64,000 nt of DNA, from NCBI RefSeq assembly GCF_000949135.2, contig NZ_JTAN02000010.1:62001-126000 (forward strand), given 5' to 3'. Both the position numbers and the translations under genes were made by a program. A model generated the notes under the pieces. It was not told the DNA's origin and ran no database searches. It worked only from the letters and a program-made list of their open reading frames with translations. This document shows positions 28,875 through 36,823 of the stretch, piece after piece. This DNA is from Burkholderia sp. USMB20. GTDB lineage: Bacteria; Pseudomonadota; Gammaproteobacteria; Burkholderiales; Burkholderiaceae. Positions within the stretch are counted from its first letter, which is position 1, and every line of letters begins with the position of its first letter.

Positions 28875-29690
28875 TTAGCGAGGCGCGGCGGGCGCGCGCA
28901 CCTGCGTGGAAGAAAGGGCGGCCGGCGCGTCGTCCTGCAGCTCGAGCCGGCCGGCTGCCGCGAGTTCGCGGCAGCGCCACCAGGCGATCGAGTCGCTGAC
29001 GAACAGCCCGCCGCGGTCGGCGCCGGCCATGATGCCGCCGACGACGCGTCGCGCGGGCAGCCAGCCGGTTTCCGCGTGCGCGACGATCAGCGCGTCGAGG
29101 TCCGCGTATTGGCCGCTCTTGATGGTGTTGCTGACCCAGTAGCGCAACTCGGCATTCAGGTGCTTCGCCTCCTGCCATTCGAGTGCGAGGCGGCCGATGC
29201 GCAGCACCGAGATCGGTGCGGCCAGCGGCCGTTTGCGCGCGAGCGCCGCCGGCGAGAACATCCCGGTCGAACAGGCCTGGTCGGTGCGGGTCAGCGCCGC
29301 GCGCTGCGGCGCGTCGAGGTCCGCGGCCGACAGCCGCACCTCGTTCAGGCGCTGCGGCACGTTGCGCAGGTGATAGGCGACGCGGCGCAGCAGCAGTTTG
29401 TCGCCGACGCTCGGCGCGTGCCAGACGACCACCTGGCCCGTCTCGGTCGCGAGCTGGTCGAGGCGGTCGAATTCGCCTTCGATTTCCGCGTTCCAGTCGG
29501 GAATCGCGTCGCCGAGCACGCGCTGCCAGAAGGCGGCGCGCGTGTCGGGCGTCTCGTCGGCGCCCTTCAGCGGCCCGACCGCGAGATCGTCGAGCAATCC
29601 GACGACGCGCTCGTCGCGTCCGGCTTGCGCGAGGGCCTCGCGCAGCGACGCGGCGGCGGTGCCGCCCTGAATCACGTGAATGGTACTCAT
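28875..29690 (-). CDS. DUF1835 domain-containing protein
   Basis: 271 residues. The N-terminal 'IHVIQGGTAAASLREAL...VVGLLDDLAVGPL' is the DUF1835 start, and the C-terminal part (about 165-270) resembles the DUF3658 partner domain. The role is unknown. It sits between paaE and the TetR gene (22 bases before the latter) on the same strand, a conserved placement in Burkholderia as I recall. A helper or regulatory role in phenylacetate catabolism is possible but not shown. Confidence 0.85.
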   Translation of the reverse strand: MSTIHVIQGGTAAASLREALAQAGRDERVVGLLDDLAVGPLKGADETPDTRAAFWQRVLGDAIPDWNAEIEGEFDRLDQLATETGQVVVWHAPSVGDKLLLRRVAYHLRNVPQRLNEVRLSAADLDAPQRAALTRTDQACSTGMFSPAALARKRPLAAPISVLRIGRLALEWQEAKHLNAELRYWVSNTIKSGQYADLDALIVAHAETGWLPARRVVGGIMAGADRGGLFVSDSIAWWRCRELAAAGRLELQDDAPAALSSTQVRAPAAPR

Positions 29691-29819
29691 CGGTCTGTCG
29701 TCAACAAAAGAAAACCGCCGGCCGGGCGGACGTGAAGACGTCCAGCCGGCCGGCGGCCCCTAGTGTAAGCGAGATGTGTGACGACGAGAAACCGGCGCGG
29801 CGCGCCGGCGCGACGCCGC

Positions 29820-30986
29820 TCAACGCTCGTCGAAGCTCACGACGACCTTGTCGCTGATCGGGTGGCATTGGCACGTGAGCACGAAGCCGTCCTTCACTTC
29901 GTGTTCCTCGAGCGTGTAGTTCTTCTCCATCCGGACCTCGCCTTCGACCACCTTCGCCCGGCACGTGCAGCACACGCCGCCCTTGCACGCGTACGGCAGC
30001 GCGAGGCCCGCGCGCAGGCCGACGTCGAGCAGGCTCACGCCTTCGTACGGCAGGCGCAGCTTGCGTTTCTTGCCGTCGAGCACGATTTCGAGGTCGGCAG
30101 CCGGCGTCTGGTCGGTGATCTCGACGACGGGCGCGCCCGCCTGCGGCAGCGGCGTGCCGAAGCGTTCGACGTGCACTTTCGCCTGCGGCACGCCGGCTGC
30201 CTTCAGCGCGGCTTCGGCCGCGTCCATCATCGGCGCCGGGCCGCAGATGAACGCTTCGTCGATTGCGTCGGCCGGCGTCAGCGTCGCGAGGAATTCCGCG
30301 CATTTCGCCTGGTCGAGCACACCGTTGAACAGCTCGACGTCCTGCTGGTCGTCCGACAGCACGTGGTACAGGACGAAGCGGCTCATGTAGCGGTTCTTCA
30401 GGTCCTCGAGTTCCTCCGCGAACATGATCGCGTCGACGCTGCGGTTGCCGTAGATCAGCGTGAACGTGCTGCGCGGTTCGAGTTCGAGCGTCGTCTTCAC
30501 GATCGCGAGCACCGGCGTGATGCCCGACCCGCCGGAGAACGCGACGTACTGCTTGCCGTGGTCCGCGTTCAGATGCGTGAAGAAGCGGCCGTCCGGTGTC
30601 ATCACGTCGATCGTGTGACCCGGCTGCAGCGTGTCGAACGCGAAATTCGAGAAACGGCCGCCGCGCACGCGCTTGATGCCGATGCGCAGTTCGCCGTCGC
30701 GGTCGTAGTCGGTCGTGCCGACGCAGATCGAGTACGACCGGCGCGTTTCCTCGCCGTCGATGTGGGTCTTCAGCGTGACGAACTGGCCCTGCGTGAAGCG
30801 GTACGCGTCGCGCAGCTCGGGCGGCACGTCGAAGGAGACGGTAACGGCGTCGGCGGTCTCGGGCCGTACGTCGCGGATACGCAGCGGGTGAAATTGCGGG
30901 GTTGACGACCCCCGCCGGGCCGCCCCAACGGGGGCGTCGGCCCCCTCGGGGGGCAGCGAATGAAGAGAGCGTGGGGGCTGTTTCAT
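29820..30986 (-). CDS. paaE: Phenylacetyl-CoA epoxidase reductase subunit PaaE
   Basis: 388 residues from ATG 30986. It carries electrons from NADPH through FAD and a 2Fe-2S centre to the PaaABC oxygenase. FAD block 'RRSYSICVGT', NADP block 'FSGGSGITPVLAIVKTTLE', and a C-terminal plant-type ferredoxin domain with 'CKGGVCCTCRAKV' plus a later Cys ('LTCQCH'). Family proteins start near 'TPQFHPLRI'; here the first about 27 residues come from a GC-rich repeat element, an odd extension. A non-ATG internal start cannot be excluded. Fifth gene of the operon, one base after paaD. Confidence 0.93.
   Translation of the reverse strand: MKQPPRSLHSLPPEGADAPVGAARRGSSTPQFHPLRIRDVRPETADAVTVSFDVPPELRDAYRFTQGQFVTLKTHIDGEETRRSYSICVGTTDYDRDGELRIGIKRVRGGRFSNFAFDTLQPGHTIDVMTPDGRFFTHLNADHGKQYVAFSGGSGITPVLAIVKTTLELEPRSTFTLIYGNRSVDAIMFAEELEDLKNRYMSRFVLYHVLSDDQQDVELFNGVLDQAKCAEFLATLTPADAIDEAFICGPAPMMDAAEAALKAAGVPQAKVHVERFGTPLPQAGAPVVEITDQTPAADLEIVLDGKKRKLRLPYEGVSLLDVGLRAGLALPYACKGGVCCTCRAKVVEGEVRMEKNYTLEEHEVKDGFVLTCQCHPISDKVVVSFDER
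30900..30982. repeat. GC-rich Burkholderiaceae-type interspersed repeat at the paaD-paaE junction
   Basis: The stretch has two hairpin arms (CCCCAACGGGG near 30924 and CCCCCTCGGGGG near 30940) followed by 'GGCAGCGAATGAAGAGAGCG' and GGGGGC. From memory this resembles a frequent intergenic repeat of Burkholderia, Cupriavidus and Ralstonia. Here it lies inside the 5' end of paaE and encodes its unusual N-terminal extension. Confidence 0.55.
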
Positions 30987-30987
30987 T

Positions 30988-31551
30988 TCAGTAAGGTTTG
31001 AAGTAGTCGAAGGGTTCGCGGCAGTCGACGCAGCGATACAACGCCTTGCAGGCCGTGGACGCGAATTGCGCGAGACGCTCGGTGTTGGCTGACCCGCAGC
31101 GCGGGCACACGGGCGCCGCGACGGGGCGCGGCACGAAACGCACGACGTTTTCCCGCGGCGCGGCGCTGCCGCACTGGCCGACGGGCGGCGCGATGCCGTA
31201 CGCGCGCAGCTTGTCGCGCGCTTCCTGCGTGATCCAGTCGGTCGTCCACGCGGGGGCGAGCACCGTCTCGATCCGGTGCGGCGGCAGGTCGGCGGCCTGC
31301 ATTGCCGCGGCGATGTCCTCGGCGATCTGCGACATCGCCGGGCAGCCGGAGTAGGTCGGCGTGATCACGACTTCGAGCCGGCCGTCGTCCGCGCGACGGA
31401 CGTCGCGCAGGATGCCGAGCTCGCGGATCGACACGACCGGAATCTCGGGATCGGGCACGGCTTCGAGCACGTCCCACGCGCGCGCGAGCAACGGATCGTT
31501 GCGGTGCGCGGCGGGCGTCGGGTCGGCGGGGGCGGCGGTCTGGACGGACAT
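30988..31551 (-). CDS. paaD: Phenylacetyl-CoA epoxidase subunit PaaD
   Basis: 187 residues. N-terminal MIP18/DUF59 fold (VLEAVPDPEIPVVSIRELGILRDV) and a C-terminal zinc-ribbon with CPRCGS and CVDC pairs. PaaD is needed for epoxidase activity, probably in iron-sulfur cluster delivery to PaaE. Fourth gene of the operon; its stop is one base from the paaE start and its start is 25 bases after the paaC stop. Confidence 0.94.
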   Translation of the reverse strand: MSVQTAAPADPTPAAHRNDPLLARAWDVLEAVPDPEIPVVSIRELGILRDVRRADDGRLEVVITPTYSGCPAMSQIAEDIAAAMQAADLPPHRIETVLAPAWTTDWITQEARDKLRAYGIAPPVGQCGSAAPRENVVRFVPRPVAAPVCPRCGSANTERLAQFASTACKALYRCVDCREPFDYFKPY

Positions 31552-31576
31552 CGTCGGGCTCCGTTGGGGCGGCGGG

Positions 31577-32380
31577 TTACCAGGTCGCGCCAGGGTGCTG
31601 GCGCGCGAGGCTCTGCATTTCCGCGAGCAGGTAGCCCATGTGCTCCGAGTGCTCGCCCTGCTTGCCGGTGCTCACGTGCTGCACGGGCGCCGGCAGGGTG
31701 AGCGTCGCTTCCGCGAGCGCTTCGTCCACGTCCGCGCGCCATGCGGCTTCGAGCGCGGCCGGTGCCGGGCCGACGCCCGATGCGCAGACCGCGTCGTCGA
31801 TCGCGTCGGCCGCGAAGCATTCGCGCGTGTACGGAATCAGGTAGTCCAGCGCGGCCTGAGCGCGGCGATGCGATTCGTCGGTGCCGTCGCCGAGGCGCAC
31901 CAGCCATTCGCGCGCGTGCTGCACGTGATAGCGGGTCTCCTTCACCGATTTCGCGGCGATCGCGGCCAGTTGCGCGTCCGTCGACGTTTCGAGCGCGGTC
32001 CACACGTGCAGCATCAGCGTCGCGTAGAGGAAGTTGCGCACGATCGTCACCGCGTAATCCTTGTCGGCGTGCGCGGTGCCGGCGATCGGGCCGTAGTGCG
32101 GCAGCTCGGCGAGCGTGAAGTTCGCGAACTCGCGCTCGGTGCGGAAGTACGCGTAATCGTCTTCCGTCTTCGTCGCGCCGTTCAGCTGGCGCTCGAGTTC
32201 GGCTGCGTGCGTATACAGCATGCGGGCCTGGCCGATGAGGTCGAGGCTCATGTTGGTGAGCGCGATGTCTTCCTCGAGGATCGGGCCGTGGCCGCACCAT
32301 TCGGCGTTGCGCTGACCGAGGATCAGCGCGTTGTCCGCGAGGCGCAGCACGTAGGAGAGGTGTTCGGGCGTGATCGTCAT
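31577..32380 (-). CDS. paaC: Phenylacetyl-CoA epoxidase structural subunit PaaC
   Basis: 267 residues, ferritin-like all-helical fold. Landmarks: 'LADNALILGQRNAEWCGHGP', 'ALTNMSLDLIGQARMLY', 'FLYATLMLHVWTAL', 'SVKETRYHVQHAREWLVRLGDGT'. PaaC pairs with PaaA in the oxygenase core but lacks the di-iron site. Starts at ATG 32380, 10 bases after paaB. Confidence 0.95.
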   Translation of the reverse strand: MTITPEHLSYVLRLADNALILGQRNAEWCGHGPILEEDIALTNMSLDLIGQARMLYTHAAELERQLNGATKTEDDYAYFRTEREFANFTLAELPHYGPIAGTAHADKDYAVTIVRNFLYATLMLHVWTALETSTDAQLAAIAAKSVKETRYHVQHAREWLVRLGDGTDESHRRAQAALDYLIPYTRECFAADAIDDAVCASGVGPAPAALEAAWRADVDEALAEATLTLPAPVQHVSTGKQGEHSEHMGYLLAEMQSLARQHPGATW

Positions 32381-32390
32381 GGCGCGGGCG

Positions 32391-32675
32391 TTACATGTGG
32401 TTGACTTCGTCGGGCAGCGTGTAGAACGTCGGGTGACGGTAGATCTTGTCGCCCGCCGGTTCGAACAGCTCGGCCTTCTCGGCCGGATCCGACGCGGTGA
32501 TCGCCGACGACGGCACCACCCAGATGCTCACGCCTTCCTGGCGGCGCGTGTAGACGTCGCGCGCCATGCGCAGCGCCATCGACGCGTCGGCCGCGTGCAG
32601 GCTGCCGCAATGCTTGTGGTCGAGGCCTTGCTTGCTGCGCACGAACACTTCCCAGATCGGCCATTCCTTGTTCAT
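32391..32675 (-). CDS. paaB: Phenylacetyl-CoA epoxidase subunit PaaB
   Basis: 94 residues from ATG 32675, behind AGGAGAG; a GTG codon directly before it is less likely the start. 'EWPIWEVFVRSKQGLDHKHCGSLHA' and 'YTRRQEGVSIWVV' are typical of PaaB, which bridges PaaAC heterodimers in the monooxygenase complex. Second gene of the operon. Confidence 0.95.
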   Translation of the reverse strand: MNKEWPIWEVFVRSKQGLDHKHCGSLHAADASMALRMARDVYTRRQEGVSIWVVPSSAITASDPAEKAELFEPAGDKIYRHPTFYTLPDEVNHM

Positions 32676-32711
32676 CACTCTCTCCTGAATCCTGTATTCG
32701 ATGGTTGCCGC

Positions 32712-33710
32712 TCAGGCGGCGTGCTGTTCGGCGCGGGCGCGGCGCTTCGCCTCGTGCGCGAGCGCGGCTTCGCGCACCCATGCGCCGTCGTCGTGCGCTT
32801 TCACGCGGGTCGCGAGGCGTTCCTTGTTGCACGGGCCGTCGCCGTTGACGACGCGCCAGAATTCGTCCCAGTCGATCGCGCCGTAGTCGTGGTGGCCGCG
32901 TGCCTCGTTCCATTTCAGGTCGGGGTCGGGCAGCGTCACGCCGAGCACCTTCGCCTGGTCGACCGTCGCGTCGACGAACTTCTGCCGCAGGTCGTCGTTC
33001 GTGATCCGCTTGATGCCCCATTTCGCGGACTGGTTGCTGTGGACCGAATCGGCGTCGCTCGGGCCGAACATCATCAGCACGGGCCACCACCAGCGGTTCA
33101 CCGCCTGCTGGACCATCGCACGCTGCGCGTCGGTGCCCTTCATCATCGACAGCAGCGCATCGAAGCCCTGACGCTGGTGGAACGACTCTTCCTTGCAGAC
33201 GCGGATCATCGCGCGCGCGTACGGGCCATACGTGCAGCGGCACAGCGGGATCTGGTTCATGATCGCGGCGCCGTCGACGAGCCAGCCGATCACGCCGACG
33301 TCGGCCCAGGTCGGCGTCGGGTAGTTGAAGATGCTCGAGTATTTCGCCTTGCCGGCGTGCAGCGCGTCGATCAGCGAATCGCGCGAGACGCCGAGCGTTT
33401 CCGCCGCGCTATATAGATAGAGGCCGTGACCGGCTTCGTCCTGGACCTTCGCGAGCAGGATCGCCTTGCGCTTCAGGCTCGGCGCGCGCGAGATCCAGTT
33501 GCCTTCCGGCAGCATGCCGACGACTTCCGAGTGCGCGTGCTGCGAAATCTGGCGCACCAGCGTCTTGCGATAGGCGTCGGGCATCCAGTCCTGCGGTTCG
33601 ATCTTGCCGTCCGCGGCCATGACCGCGTCGAACCGCGCCTGCTCGGGCGACTCGGCTGCGGCGTCGAGCGATGCGACGTTGCCGGGGATGTCGAGGGATT
33701 GCGTGTACAT
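32712..33710 (-). CDS. paaA: Phenylacetyl-CoA epoxidase catalytic subunit PaaA
   Basis: 332 residues from ATG 33710. Di-iron catalytic subunit of the ring 1,2-epoxidase acting on phenylacetyl-CoA. The di-iron site motif EXXH is in '[20 protein letters not shown]' and the second in '[16 protein letters not shown]'. First gene of the operon; a 16-base palindrome 44 bases upstream of the start is a probable repressor site. The upstream gene at 33912 is divergent. Confidence 0.96.
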   Translation of the reverse strand: MYTQSLDIPGNVASLDAAAESPEQARFDAVMAADGKIEPQDWMPDAYRKTLVRQISQHAHSEVVGMLPEGNWISRAPSLKRKAILLAKVQDEAGHGLYLYSAAETLGVSRDSLIDALHAGKAKYSSIFNYPTPTWADVGVIGWLVDGAAIMNQIPLCRCTYGPYARAMIRVCKEESFHQRQGFDALLSMMKGTDAQRAMVQQAVNRWWWPVLMMFGPSDADSVHSNQSAKWGIKRITNDDLRQKFVDATVDQAKVLGVTLPDPDLKWNEARGHHDYGAIDWDEFWRVVNGDGPCNKERLATRVKAHDDGAWVREAALAHEAKRRARAEQHAA

Positions 33711-33753
33711 GGCGGAGGATCTCGTCCGGTTGAATGTGTGCGAAGTATAAATC

Positions 33754-33769
33754 AACCGACCGGTCGGTT
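33754..33769. promoter_or_regulatory. Perfect palindrome, probable PaaR operator in front of paaA
   Basis: AACCGACCGGTCGGTT is a perfect 16-base inverted repeat in an AT-rich setting between paaA and the divergent GDSL gene. TetR repressors bind such palindromes, and a TetR gene ends the operon. Conserved inverted repeats in Burkholderia paa promoters are known. Binding here is inferred. Confidence 0.75.
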
Positions 33770-33911
33770 AATAAATTTCTCGCGGATTTGCGGGGAGATT
33801 CGGGTAAACGTGGGGCGTCGGGGCGCGATCGCCAGGGCAAGAAGACGGTCCGGCGCGTGAGACGGGCGGCTTCTGCGGCACAATGCCCGCTTTCCGATAA
33901 GGATTTCGCCG

Positions 33912-35177
33912 ATGTCATTTCGAAGCAGTTTCGTCGCGACCGTGCTGGGCGCGTCCGTGTTCCTGTCGCCGCTTGCCGCCTCGGCCGCACCGGCCGGGTG
34001 GGTCGCCGCGTGGGCGACCGCATTGCAGCCGATTCCCGACCTGGCTGCGCCGCCGCCGCTCTATCGCGCGCCCGACGTGGGCGGACGTACGGTCCGTCAG
34101 ATCGTCTACCCGACGGTATCGGGGCATGCCGCGCGGATTCGCGTGAGCAATGCGTACGGTCGCGCGCCGCTGGTGATCGAGGGCGCCGGTCTTGCGCGCG
34201 CGGGTGACGGCGCGGCGCTTGCCGACGGGGCGAGTTCGGCCGTGCGCTTCGGCGGCAAGGCGTCGGTGACGCTCGCGCCGGGCCAGGAACTCGAAAGCGA
34301 CGCGGTGGCGATCGACGTGATGGCCGGGCAGCCGTATGCGATCAGTCTGCGGATGGGCGCGAACCAGCGGATGACCGTGTGGCACCGCGTGTCGAACCAG
34401 CTCAATTACGTATCGGCGCCGGGTGATCACGTGAACGATCCGGGCGGCGGTGCATTCCGTGCGCGCTTTACTCAGTATGCGTGGGTGACCGAACTGGCCG
34501 TCGAGGCCGGGGCCGCGCGGGCGAGCGTCGCCGCGATCGGGGACTCGATCACCGACGGGCTGCGCTCGAGCCTGAACCGCAACCGTCGCTGGCCCGACGC
34601 GCTGGCGCGCCGGCTGTCAGCGGCAGGTTCGGATTCGCTTGGCGTCGTGAATCTCGGGATCAGCGGCAATCGTCTGCTGAGCGATTCGGCGTGCTACGGC
34701 ACGTCGCTGGCGTCGCGGTTCGAGCGCGATGCGCTGTCGCGCGCGGGGGTGAAGGCGGCGATCGTGCTGATCGGTATCAACGACATCAACTTTGCTGCGA
34801 TGCCGCCGCGCGCGGGGCTGGATTGCGACAACCCGCATACGCAGGTCACGGCGGCATCGTTGATCGACGGCTATCGCCGGTTGATCGAGGCTGCACACCG
34901 CCAGGGGGTGAAGATCTTCGGTGCGACGCTCACGCCCGCGGCGTTGCCGGCCGGGCGCGAGGCGATCCGGCTTGAGGTGAACCGGTGGATCCGAAGCGGC
35001 GGCGGGTTCGATGGTGTGGTCGACTTCGACGCGGTACTGCGCGATCCGGCGCGCCCGAGTGTGCTGCAGCGCCGCTACGACAGCGGCGACGGCATTCACC
35101 CGAGCGACGCCGGTTACGCGGCGATGGCCGACGCGGTGCCGGTGGAGCGGCTGCAGGCCGTGGCTGGCGGCAAGTAA
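33912..35177 (+). CDS. SGNH/GDSL-type secreted hydrolase
   Basis: 421 residues from ATG 33912 with a signal peptide (cleavage near ASAAPA, about residue 24). An N-terminal beta-rich domain (about 25-190) precedes the hydrolase domain. Block I serine 'AAIGDSITDG' (about 200), block II 'NLGISGNRLL', block III 'IGINDIN' and the catalytic Asp/His 'DGIHPSDAGY' near the C-terminus are all present. It is an esterase/lipase-like enzyme of unknown substrate in the periplasm or outside the cell. Divergent from paaA. Confidence 0.9.
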   Translation: MSFRSSFVATVLGASVFLSPLAASAAPAGWVAAWATALQPIPDLAAPPPLYRAPDVGGRTVRQIVYPTVSGHAARIRVSNAYGRAPLVIEGAGLARAGDGAALADGASSAVRFGGKASVTLAPGQELESDAVAIDVMAGQPYAISLRMGANQRMTVWHRVSNQLNYVSAPGDHVNDPGGGAFRARFTQYAWVTELAVEAGAARASVAAIGDSITDGLRSSLNRNRRWPDALARRLSAAGSDSLGVVNLGISGNRLLSDSACYGTSLASRFERDALSRAGVKAAIVLIGINDINFAAMPPRAGLDCDNPHTQVTAASLIDGYRRLIEAAHRQGVKIFGATLTPAALPAGREAIRLEVNRWIRSGGGFDGVVDFDAVLRDPARPSVLQRRYDSGDGIHPSDAGYAAMADAVPVERLQAVAGGK

Positions 35178-35251
35178 ACTCGCCATATATATAGAACGAC
35201 GGATTGCCGGCCGCTTCAAGGTCGCCGGAGGCACGTAGTTCATCGAACCCC

Positions 35252-35287
35252 AAGCCCCCGTGCGCGGCAGCGCACGGGGGCTTTTCA
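35252..35287 (+). terminator. Rho-independent terminator after the GDSL hydrolase gene
   Basis: A 14-bp stem AAGCCCCCGTGCGC / GCGCACGGGGGCTT (35252-35265 with 35270-35283) is followed by T. It separates the hydrolase from the rRNA promoter region. Confidence 0.9.
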
Positions 35288-35467
35288 AAATATTTTCACA
35301 AAGGGGTTGCGCAGACGAGGGCAGGTGCTTAGAATCACGCCTCTTTCGCGCTAACGGAAACGCGGCGCGGGAGAAGAAGGGAAGCGGTGCTGTCGGGCGG
35401 GTCGTAGCGGTCTCGGCGGTGCAGGAAGTTGAACCCCAGTCGTCGCAACGAAGCAGTTAAAAAGTTG

Positions 35468-35496
35468 TTGACGAACTGAAAAAGACGGTTCATAAT
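35468..35496 (+). promoter_or_regulatory. rRNA operon promoter
   Basis: -35 TTGACG (35468-35473), a 17-base spacer and -10 CATAAT (35491-35496), with an AT-rich upstream stretch like an UP element. The following leader with boxB and boxA identifies it as an rrn promoter. It appears intact although the 16S and 23S genes are missing downstream. Confidence 0.85.
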
Positions 35497-35530
35497 CTCG
35501 CTTCTCTGCTGCTGAAAACGCGGCGCTGCT

Positions 35531-35568
35531 GAGAAACACGAAGTTTCTCGCAGAAATGCTCTTTAAAA
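35531..35568 (+). promoter_or_regulatory. rRNA leader antitermination element (boxB-like hairpin plus boxA)
   Basis: Hairpin GAGAAAC-acgaa-GTTTCTC (35531-35549) is followed by boxA TGCTCTTTAAAA (35557-35568). This order is the rrn antitermination signal bound by Nus factors. The sequence after it (GATAAGTGTGGGCGCTTGA, later GTATCAAGAGTCTCACAC) resembles the leader that normally precedes 16S rRNA. Confidence 0.85.
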
Positions 35569-35723
35569 ATTAACAGCCGATAAGTGTGGGCGCTTGATGG
35601 CCGCGAGCTGATCTTCGGATCAGAAAAGCGAAAGTATCAAGAGTCTCACACTAAAGTAAGTCAGGTTTATGAAGTGATTCATATTCCTGTCAGCTTTGAG
35701 TGAGCGACCGGTTCTTAACTGAA

Positions 35724-35816
35724 CCCACCCCTTCCCATCCCGAACAGGACCGTGAAACGACTCTACGCCGATGATAGTGCGGATTCCCGTGTGAAAGTAG
35801 GTAATCGTCAGGCTCC
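35724..35816 (+). rRNA. 5S rRNA remnant lacking about 26 bases at its 5' end
   Basis: From CCCACCCCTTCCCATCCC to GGTAATCGTCAGGCTCCC the sequence matches Burkholderia 5S rRNA as I know it, including 'CCCGAACAGGACCGTGAAAC' and 'GTGCGGATTCCCGTGTGAAA'. The 5' part (about TGCCTGATGACCATAGCGAGTCGG) is absent. The rRNA leader runs directly into position about 27, and nothing nearby can pair with the 3' strand of helix I. It is therefore a truncated, probably non-functional copy, or an assembly junction. Confidence 0.85.
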
Positions 35817-35825
35817 CTAAGCCAG

Positions 35826-35855
35826 AAACCCCCGCCCGAAAGGCGGGGGTTTTTG
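35826..35855 (+). terminator. rRNA operon terminator
   Basis: An 11-bp stem AAACCCCCGCC / GGCGGGGGTTT (35826-35836 with 35842-35852) is followed by T, just after the 5S remnant. It marks the end of the rrn unit and the left side of the accessory island. Confidence 0.92.
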
Positions 35856-36060
35856 CATTTGCGCGACGGAAATGTGTGGTGCGCCTGGTGTGGGTTGCAG
35901 CTCGTGCTGAAAGGCTACACGGCAGCGGACCTGAGTGGCCGGCCCGCTGCGATTGCAGCACGATCGTCGCTTGTCACAGTTACTAACGGTGCGGAGTATC
36001 GGGCACCGAGTTACCTAGACGGATCGTGACTTGCGACGCCCACCATGGGCAATGCGCCGC

Positions 36061-36306
36061 TCACATCGGCGTGATGATGAGTCGCTGGTGCTCGACAGTA
36101 ATCCGGACGCGTTCTCCTGCCTCGAATCCCGCGTCCTCAAGCCATACTCCAGCCAATTTGATCCACGGGTAATACGTCGTGTTCAGTTTCCGGTGTGCTC
36201 TGATGGCACGGAGGACTCTAGACAAGGAGTGATGACGTGCTGACTCTTGAATCTTGACGAAGCGTTCCGTTACGACGAGGCGTGACTTATGATTGGCGTT
36301 AGCCAT
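36061..36306 (-). CDS. SymE-like toxin family protein
   Basis: 81 residues from ATG 36306, with GGAG 6 bases upstream; the frame is open to 36363. The C-terminal half, 'YPWIKLAGVWLEDAGFEAGERVRITVEHQRLII', is the characteristic SymE domain (an AbrB-fold derivative). In E. coli, SymE slows growth as part of a type I toxin-antitoxin pair whose antisense RNA SymR overlaps its 5' end, next to a restriction locus. Here too it lies near a restriction/defence-type operon. It is at the left edge of the island. Confidence 0.85.
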   Translation of the reverse strand: MANANHKSRLVVTERFVKIQESARHHSLSRVLRAIRAHRKLNTTYYPWIKLAGVWLEDAGFEAGERVRITVEHQRLIITPM

Positions 36307-36377
36307 TTCCGACTCCGGTATTGAGTTGGTTGTGGTCAGCGGGTCGTATGGGTGGCAGCCCATGCGGCCCGCGCTTT
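36300..36377 (+). ncRNA. Candidate SymR-like antisense RNA over the symE-like 5' end
   Basis: On the strand opposite the SymE-like gene a consensus-like -10 TATGAT (36288-36293) with a weak -35 TTCCGT 17 bases upstream would start a transcript near 36300. It would cover the gene's start codon, ribosome-binding site and leader. A T-run at about 36373-36377 could end it, although the hairpin before it is weak. Geometry matches the known SymE/SymR arrangement. This is inference from position. Confidence 0.3.
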
Positions 36378-36646
36378 TTGCGGTGATGCCACTTGAGTTT
36401 ACCTAACTGGGCATCTCGAAATATGGAAAATTCGAGGGATGGCCAATCGGCATAGCTTCTTGAGTTTTCATTGCAGAAAATTGCGGCGTAGGTCTAGGTA
36501 TCGATGCCCGACGAGTCCTGCGAGGCAATGGCCCGAAGAAATCAGGCAGGTCAGGGATGGGAGAGCTTGCCCTGCGAGCATTGCCGTGCGTGGGTCCAGT
36601 TCTCCCGCGGTAACGGGGCTTCGCAAATCGTAGCGACGAATGGCGA

Positions 36647-36823
36647 ATGGCAACCACAGCATCAGCGCTCATTCAAGTCCGTCTCAAGACGGATTGCTAC
36701 TTCTGCAAGCAGTCCGAGCTAGGCGAGTGGTTGCCCTACGGCACGACGATCAAATTCTTCAATGCGCGTACATATGCGCGGCATCCCAGCCGAGGACAAC
36801 CGGCGCGAGAGGCCATACCGTAA
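36647..36823 (+). CDS. Possible small protein with a CxxC motif, or a gene remnant
   Basis: A 58-residue frame from ATG 36647. It contains 'DCYFCKQSELGEWLPYGTTI', a protein-like pattern with a CxxC pair. No ribosome-binding site of note and no recognised family. It lies in the otherwise empty 690 bases between the SymE-like gene and the HTH gene (36307-36994), where I see nothing else certain. It may be debris from island turnover. Confidence 0.25.
   Translation: MATTASALIQVRLKTDCYFCKQSELGEWLPYGTTIKFFNARTYARHPSRGQPAREAIP

Noticed and set aside
35620-35961. A 113-residue minus-strand frame over the rRNA leader and 5S remnant
   Set aside because: It lies entirely over rRNA-type sequence and the terminator, so it is not a gene.
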